Assembly: GCF_000686845.1 (NCBI RefSeq)
Contig: NZ_JMLS01000002.1
Location: 124,001-188,000 of the forward strand
Origin: Paenibacillus sp. UNC451MF
Lineage (GTDB): Bacteria > Bacillota > Bacilli > Paenibacillales > NBRC-103111
Reading direction: 5' to 3'
DNA: 64,000 nt
Shown here: one piece after another, positions 17,768-26,558 of the stretch
Position numbering within the stretch: position 1 is the first letter of the stretch
How the letters are laid out: each line of letters starts with the position of its first letter
The notes under the pieces: model-generated
What the model saw: only the letters and a program-made list of their open reading frames with translations
Databases searched by the model: none
What the model was told of the DNA's origin: nothing
Position numbers and translations under genes: made by a program

Positions 17768-17974
17768 CTATTTTTTTCTCTTCAGAAAATCCCAATACGG
17801 CTGCCCTTGCTGGATATATACCGTGCGACCAAAGACATCTGCAAACGTTTTGATCGCTTCTTCTTTACGGAACATTAGCGCTTGTGGACTGATTTGAAAC
17901 GTGGTGGCAACCGATACGATCGGTATCCCCTGTTTGCGTGCTAATAAAATCTGATCTGCATGAGCAATTCAGCT
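17768..17974 (-). pseudogene. fragment of an NMT1/THI5-type ABC substrate-binding protein
   Basis: Reading back from a TAG at 17768-17770, the minus strand encodes HADQILLARKQGIPIVSVA, then TFQISPQALMFRK and YIQQGQPYWDFLKRKK. This matches the interior of pyrimidine/riboflavin/sulfonate-type periplasmic-binding proteins. A stop interrupts the frame on the 5' side and the C-terminal lobe is missing. Beside the codA remnant it points to a deleted pyrimidine uptake and deamination operon. Confidence 0.65.
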
Positions 17975-18073
17975 TCTTGTGATACTCTCTGTTGAGCACA
18001 GGATTAGCATAAGTATTGCTGTAAACATTGGGCTATACTCCTATTAAACAACTTCACAGTGGCCCCCCCACTT

Positions 18074-18526
18074 TCATTGTCCTAATTTTTCAACAGCTCT
18101 AATGATGGACCCATATCCGGTACAACGGCAAAGATTCCCGGATAATCCTTCTTCCACCTCCTGCCGGGTAGGGCACGGGTTGTTATTTAACAAGCCTTTG
18201 ACTGACATGATCATCCCTGACGTACAATAACCGCATTGAAAAGCTCCCTCTTCAAGAAACACTCGCTGCACCGGATCAGATTCCGGCCCCTCCAAACCTT
18301 CGACGGTCATAATATTTTGATCCATGCATTGGTAAGCCATAACTAGACAGCTGTTAACCGTCCTGCCATTCATCAACACCATACAAGCGCCGCACCGTCC
18401 CATTTCACAGGACACCTTAGTTCCGGTAAGCAGAAGATCGTCTCTAAGAATTTCAACAAGCCTTCGAGTAAACGGCACCCCTTGCAATACCACCTCACTG
18501 CCATTCAGAACACATCTCCAGCTCAT
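18074..18526 (-). CDS. pucE: xanthine dehydrogenase, [2Fe-2S] subunit
   Basis: 150 residues. N-terminal plant-type ferredoxin cluster cysteines (CEMGRCGACMVLMNG, then C in NSCLV) and the C-terminal four-helix cluster (CGYCTSGM and NLCRCTGYGSI) are complete. It relays electrons from the molybdenum subunit to FAD. The ATG at 18526 follows AAGGA by 7 bases and lies 5 bases after the pucD stop; an ATG at 18544 would overlap pucD. Last intact gene of the purine operon. Confidence 0.9.
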   Translation of the reverse strand: MSWRCVLNGSEVVLQGVPFTRRLVEILRDDLLLTGTKVSCEMGRCGACMVLMNGRTVNSCLVMAYQCMDQNIMTVEGLEGPESDPVQRVFLEEGAFQCGYCTSGMIMSVKGLLNNNPCPTRQEVEEGLSGNLCRCTGYGSIIRAVEKLGQ

Positions 18527-18530
18527 CAAC

Positions 18531-20849
18531 TCATCCTTCCTCATAACAACCGCCCCCTTTCCCCAGATCTACCGTCTCAATCAATTGCTCCGGAGTAATA
18601 GGCAGTCTGGTTACCCATCGATTCGTCGCATCTCGAACAGCTGCCGCAATAGCAGGAGCTACAGCCACCGTTCCAATCTCCCCGATACCACGGGGACCAT
18701 ACGGATCTCCTTCCGGAAGCTCTTCAATAGCTTCCAAGCTGAACTTGGCCGGAGTATCAGGTAAAGTTGGAACAAGATATGCATCCAAATTTCGGGTAAC
18801 ATAATGGCCGGAAACCATAAGAGCGTCCTCCATTAACGTGAAGCCGAGCGCCATGCTGCTCCCGCCCTCAATTTGACCCAAAAAGCCCATAGGGTTAATG
18901 ACCGGACCGGCAGCAACAGCATGAAATTGATCCAATACCCTCACTCTTCCAGTCAACGTATCAACCTCCACCTCTACCGCTACGCCTGTGTACGTATAAA
19001 GAAAGTGACCTCCTACCACTGCATCTGGCGTCGTCGGGAAATGAATCTGACTGGCTACACGTATCGGTTCTTGGGCCTCATCCGCCAAATGTTTGTAGGT
19101 AACGAGAGGAACGGATTTATTTCCTTCTTCCTTCGCTGCCTGAAGCTCTGAGCGCATCCATATGCCTCGCGGACCCGTCTCCATTTCTTCCGCAGCCACC
19201 CCTGTTTGACGAGCTGCTTCCTTCAGCAGCTTATCTACAAACGGCTGTCTCATCCGCTGAAGCGCCTGCCACAGCATCGTCGTTGCTCTGGAAGCGGTAC
19301 TCGAGCCGCTGTGCGGAGCGCGATCCGTATCGCCAATGATCATCTCCACATCTTCTTTGTCGCAACCAAAATGATCCAACAGCATGATCTGCAATGTTGA
19401 GAGCAGCCCCTGACCGAATTCCTCGTAGCCGAAAGCCGCTTCAATCTTACCGCTTCGATTCAAACATAGCTTCCCTCCTCCGAAGTCAGGAAGCCCGAAG
19501 CCAAGTCCAGAGCCATGCATTGCTACAGATGCGCCAATTCCCCGATGTATCCACGGAAGCTGGCCTTCTCTGCTCCCGCAAGAGGCTTTTCTGAGCCAAA
19601 CATCACTTTGATTGATCGAATTCCATACCTGCCGCGCCCCTTCTGTAGCAACGATACGCTGCCCCATTGGCCCCGGATCATCCTTCTCCCGAAGATTCAT
19701 GCTGCGAAACTCCCACGGGTCCATACCTAGCTTCGCCGCAAGCCGATCTATCTGCCCCTCCAGTGCAAAGATAACCTGATTGCCCCCAAAACCACGGAAT
19801 TCACCGGAAACTCCGTTATTCGTATAAACCGATACCCCTTCAACATCAACATGAATCATCCGGTAAGGCCCCATTGCATGCTCAGTAGCAAAGTTTAGTA
19901 CGGCCGGGCCAAGCGTAGCGTACGCACCGGTATCAGCAATGATCCGTACTTGGTGAGCCACAAGACGTCCTTCCGCGTTAGCGCCCGTACGCATCGTAAT
20001 TTTCATTGGATGCCGTTTCAAGCCTGAGCGAACCGACTCCCAACGATTCTGATGAATTTTCACAGGACGACCGCTTTTCAAAGCAAGGAGCGCTCCGAAG
20101 GGCTGTATGTTCAGCTCATCCTTTCCACCGAACGATCCTCCAATCGGACTCGAAACGATCCGAATATCCTCTTCCGGCATCGCCAATATCCGCGAAAGCT
20201 GCATCCTATCCTTGTAGCCGTGCTGCGTGGGCGCATATACCGTCAACCGCCCATCAGCCTCAGGAACAAACAAGCCCCCCTCCGTCTCCATATAAGCGTG
20301 CATTTGACGCGGAGTATAATAGGTCTCCTCCACCACAAAAGCACATTCCCGGAATGCCGCCTCCGCATCGCCTCGTTTATAATTCGTGCGGTGCAGCACA
20401 TTCCCCGAAGGGTGAAGCTTCAAAGCTTCAGGCTTCATGGCTTCCTCAGGATCCTCCAGAACCGGGAGCTGAACATACGTAACTTCAATAAGCTCCAGAG
20501 CCTTCTCGGCAATATCCAAGCTATCCGCCGCTACCGCTGCCACTGCATCCCCGACATACCGGACTCTGTCCTCGCATAGTACAGGCTGATCTGGAATGGC
20601 AATTCCAAACCGGTTCATTCCAGGCACATCCTTGCAGGTAATGACCGCCCGAACGCCTGGCAGTTTCTCTGCTATATCCGTCCGAATGGATAATATCCAA
20701 GCATGAGCATGCTCACTTCGAAGCACCTTCCCGTGCAGCATTCCATCCATGTGCCGATCCGTCAAATAAGACAAAGCTCCGGTCACTTTTTCCGGACCAT
20801 CAGGACGGATATGCCAACGAGTGCCCGCCGTTTCTTTAGTCAACAGCAT
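18531..20849 (-). CDS. pucD: xanthine dehydrogenase, molybdopterin-binding subunit
   Basis: 772 residues, usual size for the separate Mo subunit. Key motifs: VTGALSYLTD start, AYMETEG, IGGSFGGKDE (cofactor loop), GEFRGFGGNQ, GYEEFGQG, and YGPRGIGEIG, whose final Glu region is the catalytic base. It hydroxylates hypoxanthine/xanthine to urate with pucC and pucE. ATG at 20849 is preferred (6 bases after AGGGGG); ATG at 20855 is too close. Minor divergence in the PHSGSSTASR loop is within family variation. Expressed with pucC upstream (52-base gap) and pucE downstream. Confidence 0.9.
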   Translation of the reverse strand: MLLTKETAGTRWHIRPDGPEKVTGALSYLTDRHMDGMLHGKVLRSEHAHAWILSIRTDIAEKLPGVRAVITCKDVPGMNRFGIAIPDQPVLCEDRVRYVGDAVAAVAADSLDIAEKALELIEVTYVQLPVLEDPEEAMKPEALKLHPSGNVLHRTNYKRGDAEAAFRECAFVVEETYYTPRQMHAYMETEGGLFVPEADGRLTVYAPTQHGYKDRMQLSRILAMPEEDIRIVSSPIGGSFGGKDELNIQPFGALLALKSGRPVKIHQNRWESVRSGLKRHPMKITMRTGANAEGRLVAHQVRIIADTGAYATLGPAVLNFATEHAMGPYRMIHVDVEGVSVYTNNGVSGEFRGFGGNQVIFALEGQIDRLAAKLGMDPWEFRSMNLREKDDPGPMGQRIVATEGARQVWNSINQSDVWLRKASCGSREGQLPWIHRGIGASVAMHGSGLGFGLPDFGGGKLCLNRSGKIEAAFGYEEFGQGLLSTLQIMLLDHFGCDKEDVEMIIGDTDRAPHSGSSTASRATTMLWQALQRMRQPFVDKLLKEAARQTGVAAEEMETGPRGIWMRSELQAAKEEGNKSVPLVTYKHLADEAQEPIRVASQIHFPTTPDAVVGGHFLYTYTGVAVEVEVDTLTGRVRVLDQFHAVAAGPVINPMGFLGQIEGGSSMALGFTLMEDALMVSGHYVTRNLDAYLVPTLPDTPAKFSLEAIEELPEGDPYGPRGIGEIGTVAVAPAIAAAVRDATNRWVTRLPITPEQLIETVDLGKGGGCYEEG

Positions 20850-20901
20850 CGTCATTCCCCCTTCGGTTTACCAGCCTATCCTTAACCTTACTTCATAGAA
20901 A

Positions 20902-21831
20902 TCATGTGTCGCTGGCTTCTCGAAGCCTAAACATTTTCCAAAGCTCCGATATAATCAAATTGGAGGCTGCCTTTTGGCGATACTCTGCCGAGGCAAAGGC
21001 ATCCTTGAACCCGTTCCATTCGGAATTCAAACTAATTAAAGCCTGTCGCATGAGCGGAGGCGTTAACCGCCTTCCTTCCAATAAAGCCTCTGTCTCTATT
21101 AACCTCTTCGCAGTACTCGCCCCGCCACCTACCGCCAATCTAACCTTCTGCAATATCCCTTCCTCATCCACCTTCATACAACCCGCAACCGTGACAAGAG
21201 AGGGAACGAACGCTTCTCTGCGACCTACTTTATGATAAAAAGCTTTCCTATCTTCAAAAATGTTGTCCCCCCCGTCAACAGACGCCTCCATCATGATTCC
21301 AGAAAGAATAGCGTGTTCGGAAGCCGAGGCGGGATTTTCATCGGAAGATAACCAATCTTCCAAGCGAACCACTATCCAACCTTTCCCGTGAAACCATACC
21401 AATTCAGCATTTTGTACAAGCAGTGCAGGGATAGCGTCACCGATTCTCGAAGCTATATTGCCACCGATTGTCCCAAGGTTACGTATAGACGGTGCTGCAA
21501 TATGCCGGCAAGCTTCACGCAGCAGCACATTGCCCGAATGGTGCCGACACTCTTCGAGATTCGTCAACGCACCTACATGCAGCATAGAGCCGATATCCAC
21601 TCCTGCCTCACTCTGGCAGCGAATACCCTTCAGCTCCGAAATAGCCTCCAGACTGATTAAATGGGCAGGCATTGGAGTAACATCCGCTTCCCATTGCGTT
21701 CGAAGCAGTGTTCCACCTGAGACATAACAACTGTCCGCTCCAAGCTTACTGCGTAGCTCCCACGCTTCAACTATACTTGTCGGCCGCCACACTCGAGGGA
21801 CCGCAAACCTATCGTAAGAACCCACCGCCAT
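20902..21831 (-). CDS. pucC: xanthine dehydrogenase, FAD-binding subunit
   Basis: 309 residues of the CoxM/PucC type: FAD-binding GGTLLRTQW-like loop near residues 38-48 and the diagnostic RNLGTIGGNIA (about 112-122), then a C-terminal CO-dehydrogenase-flavoprotein domain with VRLAVGGGA. It passes electrons from the iron-sulfur subunit to the acceptor. ATG at 21831 with AAGGAGG about 9 bases upstream. A 200-base gap separates it from pucB; I see no gene or terminator there. Confidence 0.88.
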   Translation of the reverse strand: MAVGSYDRFAVPRVWRPTSIVEAWELRSKLGADSCYVSGGTLLRTQWEADVTPMPAHLISLEAISELKGIRCQSEAGVDIGSMLHVGALTNLEECRHHSGNVLLREACRHIAAPSIRNLGTIGGNIASRIGDAIPALLVQNAELVWFHGKGWIVVRLEDWLSSDENPASASEHAILSGIMMEASVDGGDNIFEDRKAFYHKVGRREAFVPSLVTVAGCMKVDEEGILQKVRLAVGGGASTAKRLIETEALLEGRRLTPPLMRQALISLNSEWNGFKDAFASAEYRQKAASNLIISELWKMFRLREASDT

Positions 21832-22034
21832 AGCCGAATCCCTCCTTTTCAATAAGCAGACTATTTGTTCAAAAACGTTGTTCCCTTCTATACGAAACTC
21901 CTAAAGAACCTTCCTCCTGCCGCCAACGCTTTTTTCCGTGCAACCGTATCGACTCCCCAATTGCGTTTTGCGTCATTTTAAACAACACATATCTGACATA
22001 AAATAAGTAAAAAAAATTTAGCACCTTCTTGCCT

Positions 22035-22667
22035 TCACCCTTTAAGATAATAAAATCGGACTCGCTCCAATTCCTCAGGCGTGTCCGCATCCAAAAACCG
22101 ATAATGTTCATCCTCTTCAATAACCATCCCACTGTAATGAGGGAGAAAAAATAGCGCTCTCGCCCCCTCATCACCCTCCAGTTGACCGACAGCCTCAAAC
22201 ATAGATCTGGCAATCAGCACCGGCGGCCTCGGAGCCCCCATGCAGCCTACAGCACAATAATCCAATTGTGGTCGCTTCATGAAGGATTGAATCAATCCAT
22301 CAATCATACTGGCAGTGATAAACGGCTGATCGGCTAACATAACAACAACAGCTTCCGGAACCTCCTGCTCACACGCCTTTTGCAATCCGCTTCGCAACGA
22401 ATGCGCCATCCCTTTGTCTGCATCCAAACAATGTATACTCCGCAACCGCCTTCCTTCCACTTTCTTCAATGTTGTCGGTAGCCATTCCACTCCTTCTTCC
22501 CGCCTCGTTACAATAACAATGTGATCTAACGAAGACTGAAGAGCCCGCTCAAGAGCAATCCCTCCCAATCTCCTGTTAGGCTCGAGCTCTATCGAAAGCT
22601 TGGAGCACCCCATTCGTTTGCTTTGGCCCGCTGCCAAATATATCCCCGCTATTTTCAACAACAACAC
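22035..22667 (-). CDS. pucB: molybdenum cofactor nucleotidyltransferase (MocA/PucB family)
   Basis: About 210 residues. LAAGQSKRMG and a later Lys form the nucleotide-binding motif of MobA/MocA transferases; VVVMLADQPF is the Mg-binding region. MocA-type enzymes convert Mo-molybdopterin to the cytosine dinucleotide form used by xanthine dehydrogenases. The gene overlaps pucA by 92 bases. The reading starts GTG TTG TTG TTG; given the GGAAGGGAG just before it, initiation at one of the TTG codons (22661 or 22658) is more likely than at 22667. Confidence 0.85.
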   Translation of the reverse strand: MLLLKIAGIYLAAGQSKRMGCSKLSIELEPNRRLGGIALERALQSSLDHIVIVTRREEGVEWLPTTLKKVEGRRLRSIHCLDADKGMAHSLRSGLQKACEQEVPEAVVVMLADQPFITASMIDGLIQSFMKRPQLDYCAVGCMGAPRPPVLIARSMFEAVGQLEGDEGARALFFLPHYSGMVIEEDEHYRFLDADTPEELERVRFYYLKG

Positions 22668-23643
22668 TCTCCCTTCCGTTAAATTCCTTCATACCCATTC
22701 TCCGCACTTGAATCAATTCCGCCGCAATACTAACCGCTATCTCTTCAGCACCATCCGCACCAATGGGCACTCCTACCGGAAAGCGAAACCATGGCGGTGG
22801 CACCTCCCCTTCCAGCAGTCTCTCCGTCCTGACTTTCGACCCCATAATACCTGCATATCTTACTTGGCGAGAAAGAAGAAGCCTCACTAACTCCTGGTCT
22901 TTAGGAAAGGAGTGACTCATAACAACGACGAAATCCCCATAACTTAAACCCGACCGCTGCAGCACCTCCTTCGGACTGCCAATCAACAATTCCGCCTGAT
23001 CGAAACGTTCACTTGTACACAACCCTTCACGCCAATCCGCAACCTTTACACAAAATCCACTCTGCGCAGTAACTCTGGCCACAGGTATCGCATCATCCGA
23101 CGCACCGAACAGAAGCAGGCGAGGCCTCGGTGCATAAATACATTCCAAGACACGGCGCCCCCCAACGTCGAACACTCGCGCCGAATCCCTGACTGACTCT
23201 TCATTCGCCTCCTTCATTCTATAAGAAACAACCTCAGCACCATCAGAACCTAACCTTCGTATAAAACAGACTGTTTCACCACTATCCAGCCGTTTATTCA
23301 GTTCAACCAATTCCGCCAACAAACACCCTTGCACAGGCTCCAGCAGCACTCGAATTTTACCTCCGCAGCCGACGGCATCCCCCCAGGAATAATCGTCAGC
23401 CGGACGCATATCATACTCTACCCACTGAGGTAAACCGGATTTCAATATATCCTCCACTCGTTCATTCAAATCAGCCTCTAGACACCCTGGACTTATTCCA
23501 CCCCTCCGCCCCGCATCCCCCATAAGAAGCATCGTCGCGCCAGCCTTTCGATAAGCATGCCCCTCCACTTCCACAACCGTTGCCAGAACCGCCCCCGTTG
23601 TCTCCGTGCGAAAATATACCGCAAGCAAGCTATGCATATCCAT
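22576..23643 (-). CDS. pucA: XdhC/CoxI-family maturation factor
   Basis: 355 residues: N-terminal XdhC/CoxI domain (GHAYRKAGATMLLMGDAG, GGISPGCLEADL, CGGKIRVLLEP) and C-terminal Rossmann domain (PRLLLFGASDDAIPV, VVVMSHSF, YAGIMGSKVRTE). These proteins bind molybdenum cofactor, promote its sulfuration and insert it into xanthine dehydrogenase. Ribosome site AAAGGGGG 7 bases before ATG. Second gene of the operon, after the amidohydrolase, and overlapping pucB. Confidence 0.88.
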   Translation of the reverse strand: MDMHSLLAVYFRTETTGAVLATVVEVEGHAYRKAGATMLLMGDAGRRGGISPGCLEADLNERVEDILKSGLPQWVEYDMRPADDYSWGDAVGCGGKIRVLLEPVQGCLLAELVELNKRLDSGETVCFIRRLGSDGAEVVSYRMKEANEESVRDSARVFDVGGRRVLECIYAPRPRLLLFGASDDAIPVARVTAQSGFCVKVADWREGLCTSERFDQAELLIGSPKEVLQRSGLSYGDFVVVMSHSFPKDQELVRLLLSRQVRYAGIMGSKVRTERLLEGEVPPPWFRFPVGVPIGADGAEEIAVSIAAELIQVRRMGMKEFNGRESVVVENSGDIFGSGPKQTNGVLQAFDRARA

Positions 23644-23684
23644 GGAACCGCCCCCTTTCCACTACACCGTCGCACTCATGCCAC

Positions 23685-25013
23685 CTACATCCGTTTTAAC
23701 AGCCTACTTACCGCCCGATCCGATTCCCGAAGCACAATTTCCTTATCGACTGTCAAATGTCGTTTCCCCTCCAAAACGATTTTACCGTCAATGAGAACCG
23801 TGTCCACATCTCCTCGAGTTGCAGAATAAACCACTCTCGAATATGGGTCGACGTCCCAAGAAGGGAATGCATGAAAATCATTGAGATCAAGCATAATTAA
23901 ATCCGCTTTCTTCCCCGGCTCTATACTGCCGATTTCCCCTTCCATCCCAAGCACCTCCGCCCCTCCCATGGTCGCCATCCTTAGCACCGTTTTGGCATCC
24001 ATTATCGTCGGCCCGTGTTGTACCTTCTGCATCAAGGCAGTCAAACGCATTTCCTGAAACATATCTAAATTATTGTTGCACGGCGCACCATCCGCACCAA
24101 TACCAACATGGATATCTCTGAGCAAAAGATCCGGCACCTCGGCCACACCAGAAGCAAGCTTCAGATTCGATCCAGGACAATGCGTAACCTTAACTCCCTT
24201 ATTCTTAATAATCCGTTTTTCCTCATCGTCCAGCCATATGCAGTGCGCCAAAATCAAGCTTGGATTAGCCAATCCAATATGGTCGAGATAAACGACGTTC
24301 CGCATCCCCCGCTCCTGCTCAACCAATTCGATTTCGCCCCGGTTTTCCGATGCATGAGTATGAACCTTCACCCCGTACTTGGCGGATAAATCCCGCACTT
24401 CCGTCAGCAGCCGTTCCGTACAAGAAACGACGAAACGAGGACAAAATGCGTATCGAAGCCTTCCATTATCAAACCCATCCCATTTCTCCAGCAGCTCCAC
24501 ACTTTGTCGGAGTGACCTTTCCGTGTCTTCCAGCAAAGCAGCAGGAACCCCCGCGCCATGATCCATCATAACCTTGCCTGATACCGCTCGGAGTCCACTC
24601 TCTGCCAGCGCCCTGAATGCCGCGTCTGCGTAATTGACCGTCTCCATATCCAGAATCGTCGTCGTTCCACTGCGAACCAGCTCTCCAATTCCAAGCAGCG
24701 CTGAATAGTAGACAGATTCCTCGTCATGCGCAGCCTCCAGAGGCCAAATCCTGTTACGCAGCCAATCCATTAATTCCATGTCATCCGCTCTACCGCGAAA
24801 CAACGTCTGACACAAGTGAACGTGGGTCTGTATAAATCCCGGCAGCAGCACCTTGCCCTTCCCCAAAATAATGCGATCCGCCTGTTTTTCTAAAGCTCCC
24901 AAATCAGCTGCAACATGAACTATACGATCATTTTCAATCCAGACATCCCCAATAAACAGATCATCCGTTGAATTCATCGTTATGATTTGTGCTTGTTTGA
25001 TTAATAGTCTCAT
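23685..25013 (-). CDS. TRZ/ATZ-family amidohydrolase, probable purine (guanine-type) deaminase
   Basis: 442 residues. Metal-dependent hydrolase with HVHLCQ (His-x-His), HTHASEN, ILAHCIWLDDEE and GIGADGAPCNNN (catalytic Asp), composite domain at both ends (VLLPGFIQTHVH; GEIGSIEPGKKADLIMLD). The ATZ/TRZ group includes SsnA-like, 8-oxoguanine and 5'-deoxyadenosine deaminases. Being the first gene of a xanthine dehydrogenase operon suggests a deaminase feeding xanthine or hypoxanthine, for example from guanine; this is inference. ATG follows GGAGGAGA by about 7 bases. The pucR remnant ends 30 bases upstream. Confidence 0.82.
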   Translation of the reverse strand: MRLLIKQAQIITMNSTDDLFIGDVWIENDRIVHVAADLGALEKQADRIILGKGKVLLPGFIQTHVHLCQTLFRGRADDMELMDWLRNRIWPLEAAHDEESVYYSALLGIGELVRSGTTTILDMETVNYADAAFRALAESGLRAVSGKVMMDHGAGVPAALLEDTERSLRQSVELLEKWDGFDNGRLRYAFCPRFVVSCTERLLTEVRDLSAKYGVKVHTHASENRGEIELVEQERGMRNVVYLDHIGLANPSLILAHCIWLDDEEKRIIKNKGVKVTHCPGSNLKLASGVAEVPDLLLRDIHVGIGADGAPCNNNLDMFQEMRLTALMQKVQHGPTIMDAKTVLRMATMGGAEVLGMEGEIGSIEPGKKADLIMLDLNDFHAFPSWDVDPYSRVVYSATRGDVDTVLIDGKIVLEGKRHLTVDKEIVLRESDRAVSRLLKRM

Positions 25014-25042
25014 TACAACCTCTCCTCCTAAAGCCAGGGAAG

Positions 25043-25672
25043 CTAACCGCTTTTCAGCATTTGCCTGAATACGAACATCAGCTTCAACCTGAGTAAATCG
25101 TTCACATTTTTAAAATCAACCTCCAATATTCCCCCTATCTTTTCCAATCTATATGCAGCCGTGTTACGGTGAATAAATAATTGTTTAGCTGTTTCATTAA
25201 CCTACCCATCATTCTCAATGAACGCCTCCAGTGTACGCAGCATTTCCCGAGAATATTCGGGATCTTTATTCAATAAAGCATCCAACACTTCCACGCAATA
25301 GGTCCGCATTTTCCCCTGAGGCAGCTTCTGAAACAAATAAGACAGCTCCACTATCTCAAATTGCACAATGGCATCCTTCAATCCCAAGCGTTCTGCCAAT
25401 CCATATGAGCCTACACATTCGTTATATGCCTCTAGCAGCGAATCCGGCCGTTTTTTCTTGTTACTCACACACAACCGTGTCACTTTCCCTTCCTGTAAGC
25501 CACCAATAACCCCCTGCAAGCATTTAGTCAAAATATCCGGAGCATCCATGACATTCACAGATTTAATGACCCTTGAAGTACCGGACTTTCCAGCAATCAC
25601 CCCGGCCTCCGACAAAGGATAAATCAAGAGCGCTTGTTCCACGGTCAAATGCACAGCCATCCCCACCTTCAA
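25043..25672 (-). pseudogene. pucR: PucR-type purine regulator, disrupted by deletion and a stop codon
   Basis: The N-terminal 40 residues match the PucR domain (LTVEQALLIYPLSEAG, RVIKSVNVMDAPDI). They are then joined directly to the C-terminal half (SLLEAYNECVGSYGLAERLG, VLDALLNKDPEYSREML), so roughly 300 residues are missing in frame. The recognition helix region continues past an in-frame TAG at 25202-25204 as VNETAKQLFIHRNTAAYRLE to a stop at 25043. So it has two independent lesions and no intact DNA-binding domain. PucR normally activates xanthine dehydrogenase genes under nitrogen limitation. Confidence 0.85.
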
Positions 25673-25855
25673 TTGACATCATTAGTTTCAATCGAACAAA
25701 ACAAGAGGATCATGTGTCTTCACGTTATTTTAATGTAATTTTATATAACATTATATAGATCGAATTATTGATTTTCAATATTTGTGTTATATAATATTAC
25801 ACAAAATACATTGTGATACCTCCGTTTCAATAAAACCAACCTTTTTCCCCAACAC

Positions 25856-25890
25856 AGAAAAGACCCCTACCGGACTTGCCGATAAAGGTC
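25856..25890 (-). terminator. intrinsic terminator/attenuator upstream of pucR remnant
   Basis: On the minus strand GACCTTTATCGG pairs over 12 positions (three or four G-T wobbles) with CCGGTAGGGGTC, loop 5 bases, followed by TTTTC. It stands about 185 bases before the pucR start, so it ends a leader rather than a gene. Confidence 0.6.
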
Positions 25891-26091
25891 ATACTCGGGT
25901 AAATCAATAACATTTCATATACGGAAGCCTGACTTCAAGCTCACTTAAATATTTGTTAGTAGATGCTCCTCTGGGTATCAGTCCCGGGAAACGGGAATTA
26001 TTTGTGCAAACGTATTTCCACGCTCGAGACTCGGCAGGCCTGGCTTGCTATTTTTTTCTTTCTTCTTTACTATTAATATAGTAGCGAATCT

Positions 26092-26140
26092 TTGATTACA
26101 TTATTACACGATAGTTATTTACTTACCTTAATGTAATCAA
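26092..26140. promoter_or_regulatory. inverted-repeat operator upstream of hxlR
   Basis: TTGATTACATTA (26092-26103) is repeated in inverse as TAATGTAATCAA (26129-26140), a perfect 12-bp match separated by 25 bases, just before the hxlR ribosome site. A second small dyad TACTAT/ATAGTA sits at 26068-26083. Probably autoregulatory sites for the HxlR protein. Confidence 0.55.
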
Positions 26141-26165
26141 CTATAAAGGGAGAGGATGGTTTTCC

Positions 26166-26534
26166 ATGTCCATGTCAGAAGCTGAGAACAACCAAACGGT
26201 CATTCAGAAAAACAACTATGTCCCGAAACAACCTACCCATATTGAATGCTCTATTGAAAAAACGTTGGATGCAATCGGGGGGAAATGGTCCTTTCTCGTT
26301 CTCCGGGAATTATTTGGCGGAACCAAGCGATTCGGAGAGCTTCAAAAGAAAATAAAAGCCATCAGTCCCAAATCATTAACCGAAACGCTGCGCCATTTGG
26401 AAGAACAAGGGGTTCTGGAGCGCACTGCCTACCCTACTGTTCCTGTCACCGTAGAATATACCTTAACACCCAAAGGGCAGGATCTTCATCAAATCTTGAA
26501 AGAAATGAAGCTCTGGGCCGCTAAATGGTCCTAA
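26166..26534 (+). CDS. HxlR-family transcriptional regulator
   Basis: 122 residues. The HxlR (DUF24) signature is clear: ECSIEKTLDAIGGKWSFLVLRELFGGTKRFGELQ, split here as CSIEKTLDAIGGKW and FLVLRELF, then SPKSLTETLRHLEEQGVLER and the wing VEYTLTPKG. The Cys at about residue 28 matches the redox/electrophile-sensing Cys of YodB/HypR-type members. ATG at 26166 or 26172; GGGAGAGG precedes. Probably co-transcribed with the permease 25 bases downstream. Confidence 0.9.
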   Translation: MSMSEAENNQTVIQKNNYVPKQPTHIECSIEKTLDAIGGKWSFLVLRELFGGTKRFGELQKKIKAISPKSLTETLRHLEEQGVLERTAYPTVPVTVEYTLTPKGQDLHQILKEMKLWAAKWS

Positions 26535-26558
26535 CATCCCCCGCTGACGAGGTGTAGA

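Larger units (their letters stand above)
25673..26165. other. long intergenic region upstream of pucR remnant and hxlR
   Basis: About 490 bases without a convincing gene. On the minus strand, toward pucR, the stretch 26040-25895 has several short self-complementary blocks (for example TCCCG/CGGGA around 25982-25998) ahead of a clear terminator at 25856-25890, an arrangement like a structured leader. On the plus strand the last 100 bases hold the hxlR operator and promoter region. I could not match the leader to a riboswitch class I know. Confidence 0.4.

Noticed and set aside
20006-20579. Long plus-strand frames antisense to pucD
   Set aside because: Shadow frames of a GC-biased coding region; the minus-strand protein has complete xanthine dehydrogenase motifs.
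21869-22213. Minus-strand frame between pucB and pucC
   Set aside because: Overlaps pucB out of frame; the short part in the gap has no ribosome site or family likeness.
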